13,299 bases of DNA from Syntrophorhabdus sp. (GTDB taxonomy: Bacteria > Desulfobacterota > BSN033 > UBA1163), in the NCBI GenBank assembly GCA_020724025.1, contig DYHU01000009.1:15495-28793 (forward strand), given 5' to 3'. Below are positions 11,685-13,299 of this stretch, piece after piece. Made by a program: the position numbers and the translations under genes. Each line of letters starts with the position of its first letter. Within the stretch, counting starts at the first letter, position 1. The notes under the pieces are model-generated. The model worked only from the letters and a program-made list of their open reading frames with translations, was not told the DNA's origin and did no database searches.

Positions 11685-13211
11685 TTACATTCCCACCAGT
11701 TTCTGTTTTTTAAATTCTATCTTGTTGAGGGCATTGATGTAGGCCTTGGCGCTGGCCACAATCACATCGGTATCCGCTCCCTGGCCGATCACGGTCTGGC
11801 CTTTCTCCTCCAGCCTGACCGTAACCTCGCCCTGAGCCTCTGTGCCACTGGTAATGGCATTGATGGCAAATTGCAGGAGTTTCGACCTGGTGCGGGTGAT
11901 CTTCTTGATCGTCTTAAAGGTGGCATCGACCGGTCCATCCCCAAAGCCAGCCTCCTGGACAAGCTGACCGTCCACTTCCATCTGGACCGTGGCAGTCGGC
12001 ACAGTTACGTTTCCGGCGATGACATTGAGATAGACCAGTTTAAAGCGGTGGGGCATTCGCAGAATTTCCTCCACAACGATGGACTCAATGTCTTCATCAA
12101 AGATATCGCGCTTTTTATCCGCCAGATGTTTGAACCGGGTAAAGGCACGCTCGAAGTCTTCTTCAGAAAGGCGATATCCCAGCTCCTTCAACCTCTCCTT
12201 GAAGGCATGTCGTCCGGAGAGTTTCCCCAGGACGAGAGAGGTTTTCAATATTCCCACTGATTCCGGCGTCATAATTTCGTAGGTCCGTTTCTCTTTGAGG
12301 ATGCCGTCCTGATGAATTCCGGATTCATGGGCAAAGGCATTTGCCCCGACCACCGCCTTGTTGGGCTGAATCACCATGCCGGTAATCTTCGAGACCAGAC
12401 GGCTGGTGGCATAAATGTGTTTGGGACTGACCTTCGTATGAAAACCGAGCAGATCCTTCCTTGTGCGGAGGGCCATGACCATCTCTTCGAGGGAGGTATT
12501 CCCCGCCCTTTCACCGATTCCATTGATTGTGCACTCCACCTGCCTGGCGCCATTCTGGATAGCGGCAAGGGAGTTTGCAACGGCGAGGCCGAGATCGTTG
12601 TGGCAGTGCACACTCAGGGTTACCTTCTCAACTCCCTTCAACCTCTGCCGCAGGGTTCGGATGAGTTCTCCAAACTCGGAGGGGATGGCATAGCCTACCG
12701 TGTCGGGGATGTTGATGGTGGTGGCCCCTGCCCGAATGGCCGCTTCACATACGGCAGAGAGAAATTCGACATCGCTCCGGGTTGCATCCATGGCCGAAAA
12801 TTCGACATTGGATGTATAACGCTTTGCTCTTGCAACAGACTGACCGGCAATCCGTATCACTTCCTGCTTCGATATCTTCAACTGATGTTTGAGATGGATA
12901 TCCGAAGTCGAGATGAAGGTGTGGAGCCGGGGGAATTTTGCTCCCTTGATTGCCTCCCAGGCCCGATCAATATCCTTTGGGTTGGTTCTGGCCAGAGCGG
13001 CCACCTGAGATCGCTTTATCTTTTTTGCGATCCCTTTGACCGCCTCAAAGTCTCCTGCTGAGGAGATGGGAAAGCCTGCCTCAATGATGTCCACATTCAG
13101 TTTTTCGAGTTGTTCGGCGATCCTCACCTTTTCAGCCACATTCATCGTGGCGCCCGGAGACTGTTCTCCGTCGCGAAGAGTGGTGTCAAAGATCTTTACC
13201 AGTTCACTCAT
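11685..13211 (-). CDS. leuA: 2-isopropylmalate synthase
   Basis: A 508-residue enzyme of normal LeuA length that condenses acetyl-CoA with 2-oxoisovalerate, committing carbon to leucine. The HMGL-like barrel (~residues 5-270) shows FDTTLRDGEQSPGA with the catalytic/metal Arg13-Asp14, HTFISTSDIH, SAMDATRSD, and the metal ligands of SVHCHNDLG (His202, His204) with Asn238 nearby in GERAGNTSLEE. A linker follows with NAFAHESGIHQDGI, and then the C-terminal LeuA allosteric domain (~390-505), ending GADTDVIVASAKAYINALNK, so leucine feedback inhibition is likely. The start at 13211 is chosen for GGAGAG six bases upstream and the immediate barrel strand; an ATG at 13289 would add 26 unrelated residues. 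It is the first leu gene visible; any upstream partners are outside the window. Confidence 0.96.
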   Translation of the reverse strand: MSELVKIFDTTLRDGEQSPGATMNVAEKVRIAEQLEKLNVDIIEAGFPISSAGDFEAVKGIAKKIKRSQVAALARTNPKDIDRAWEAIKGAKFPRLHTFISTSDIHLKHQLKISKQEVIRIAGQSVARAKRYTSNVEFSAMDATRSDVEFLSAVCEAAIRAGATTINIPDTVGYAIPSEFGELIRTLRQRLKGVEKVTLSVHCHNDLGLAVANSLAAIQNGARQVECTINGIGERAGNTSLEEMVMALRTRKDLLGFHTKVSPKHIYATSRLVSKITGMVIQPNKAVVGANAFAHESGIHQDGILKEKRTYEIMTPESVGILKTSLVLGKLSGRHAFKERLKELGYRLSEEDFERAFTRFKHLADKKRDIFDEDIESIVVEEILRMPHRFKLVYLNVIAGNVTVPTATVQMEVDGQLVQEAGFGDGPVDATFKTIKKITRTRSKLLQFAINAITSGTEAQGEVTVRLEEKGQTVIGQGADTDVIVASAKAYINALNKIEFKKQKLVGM

Positions 13212-13233
13212 TCTTAACTCTCCTTTTAACCCC

Positions 13234-13283
13234 CCAGCCCCCCTTTTAGCAAACTGATCCTTACCCATAAGTGGGGGCGCTGG
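13234..13283 (-). repeat. G/C-run inverted repeat in the leuA leader
   Basis: CCAGCCCCCC (13234-13243) and GGGGGCGCTGG (13273-13283) pair with one bulged base around a 29-base loop, just ahead of the leuA ribosome-binding site. The minus-strand run AAAAGGGGGGCTGGGGGG resembles G-rich intergenic repeats I associate with deltaproteobacterial genomes. No T-run follows, and no leader peptide with leucine codons is visible. Confidence 0.45.
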
Positions 13284-13299
13284 ACACAAGGGTTAAGTT

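Noticed and set aside
12312..13061. Plus-strand 249-codon open frame opposite leuA
   Set aside because: Long, but lies wholly inside leuA; the product shows no recognisable domain and its length reflects leuA codon use.
13212..13289. Longer LeuA starting at 13289
   Set aside because: The 26 added residues are unlike LeuA, pass through the G/C-run repeat, and the internal ATG at 13211 has a good ribosome-binding site.

Overview
The window looks like a chromosomal segment of an uncultured Deltaproteobacterium-like (Desulfobacterota) anaerobe. I infer this from the style of the proteins, the leu/asd/liv gene combination and the intergenic repeats rich in CTAAAG-type units. No rRNA or marker gene is present to confirm it. 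Almost every core gene reads leftwards (minus strand). The left edge cuts a livM gene.

Right end (about 9.6-13.3 kb): leuA, leuC and leuD in transcription order encode 2-isopropylmalate synthase and the two subunits of isopropylmalate isomerase, the first two steps of leucine synthesis. The gaps between them carry hairpin-forming short repeats. Left end (1-3.64 kb): asd (aspartate-semialdehyde dehydrogenase) is followed by a branched-chain amino acid-type ABC importer: livK (binding protein), livH (permease) and the start of livM (permease). A terminator-like hairpin sits between livK and livH. asd has its own promoter-like sequence and a 10-bp hairpin in its leader. leuB is not in the window.

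Middle (about 3.64-9.6 kb): an accessory block separates leuD from asd. It is more A+T-rich by eye over 4.5-8.7 kb. It holds a nucleotidyltransferase-like gene with a translationally coupled small basic protein (plus strand). On the minus strand come an exported protein of unknown function, a coiled-coil/zinc-ribbon protein, a PIN-like protein, and a beta-domain/coiled-coil/Mrr-type nuclease gene split by an apparent one-base frameshift. The families resemble those of defence islands, but no known complete system is recognised.

Between this block and leuD lies a scar. A decayed second copy of the leuD 3' end (about 8.80-8.96 kb) abuts a broken DUF1016/YhcG-type nuclease gene. That remnant contains five in-frame palindromic repeats, each centred on CAG-x-CA/TG-x-CTG and each coding for a similar peptide on both strands. 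The most interesting signals are this palindromic coding repeat array, the leuD end duplication that suggests an old insertion, and the PIN-like/Mrr gene pair.
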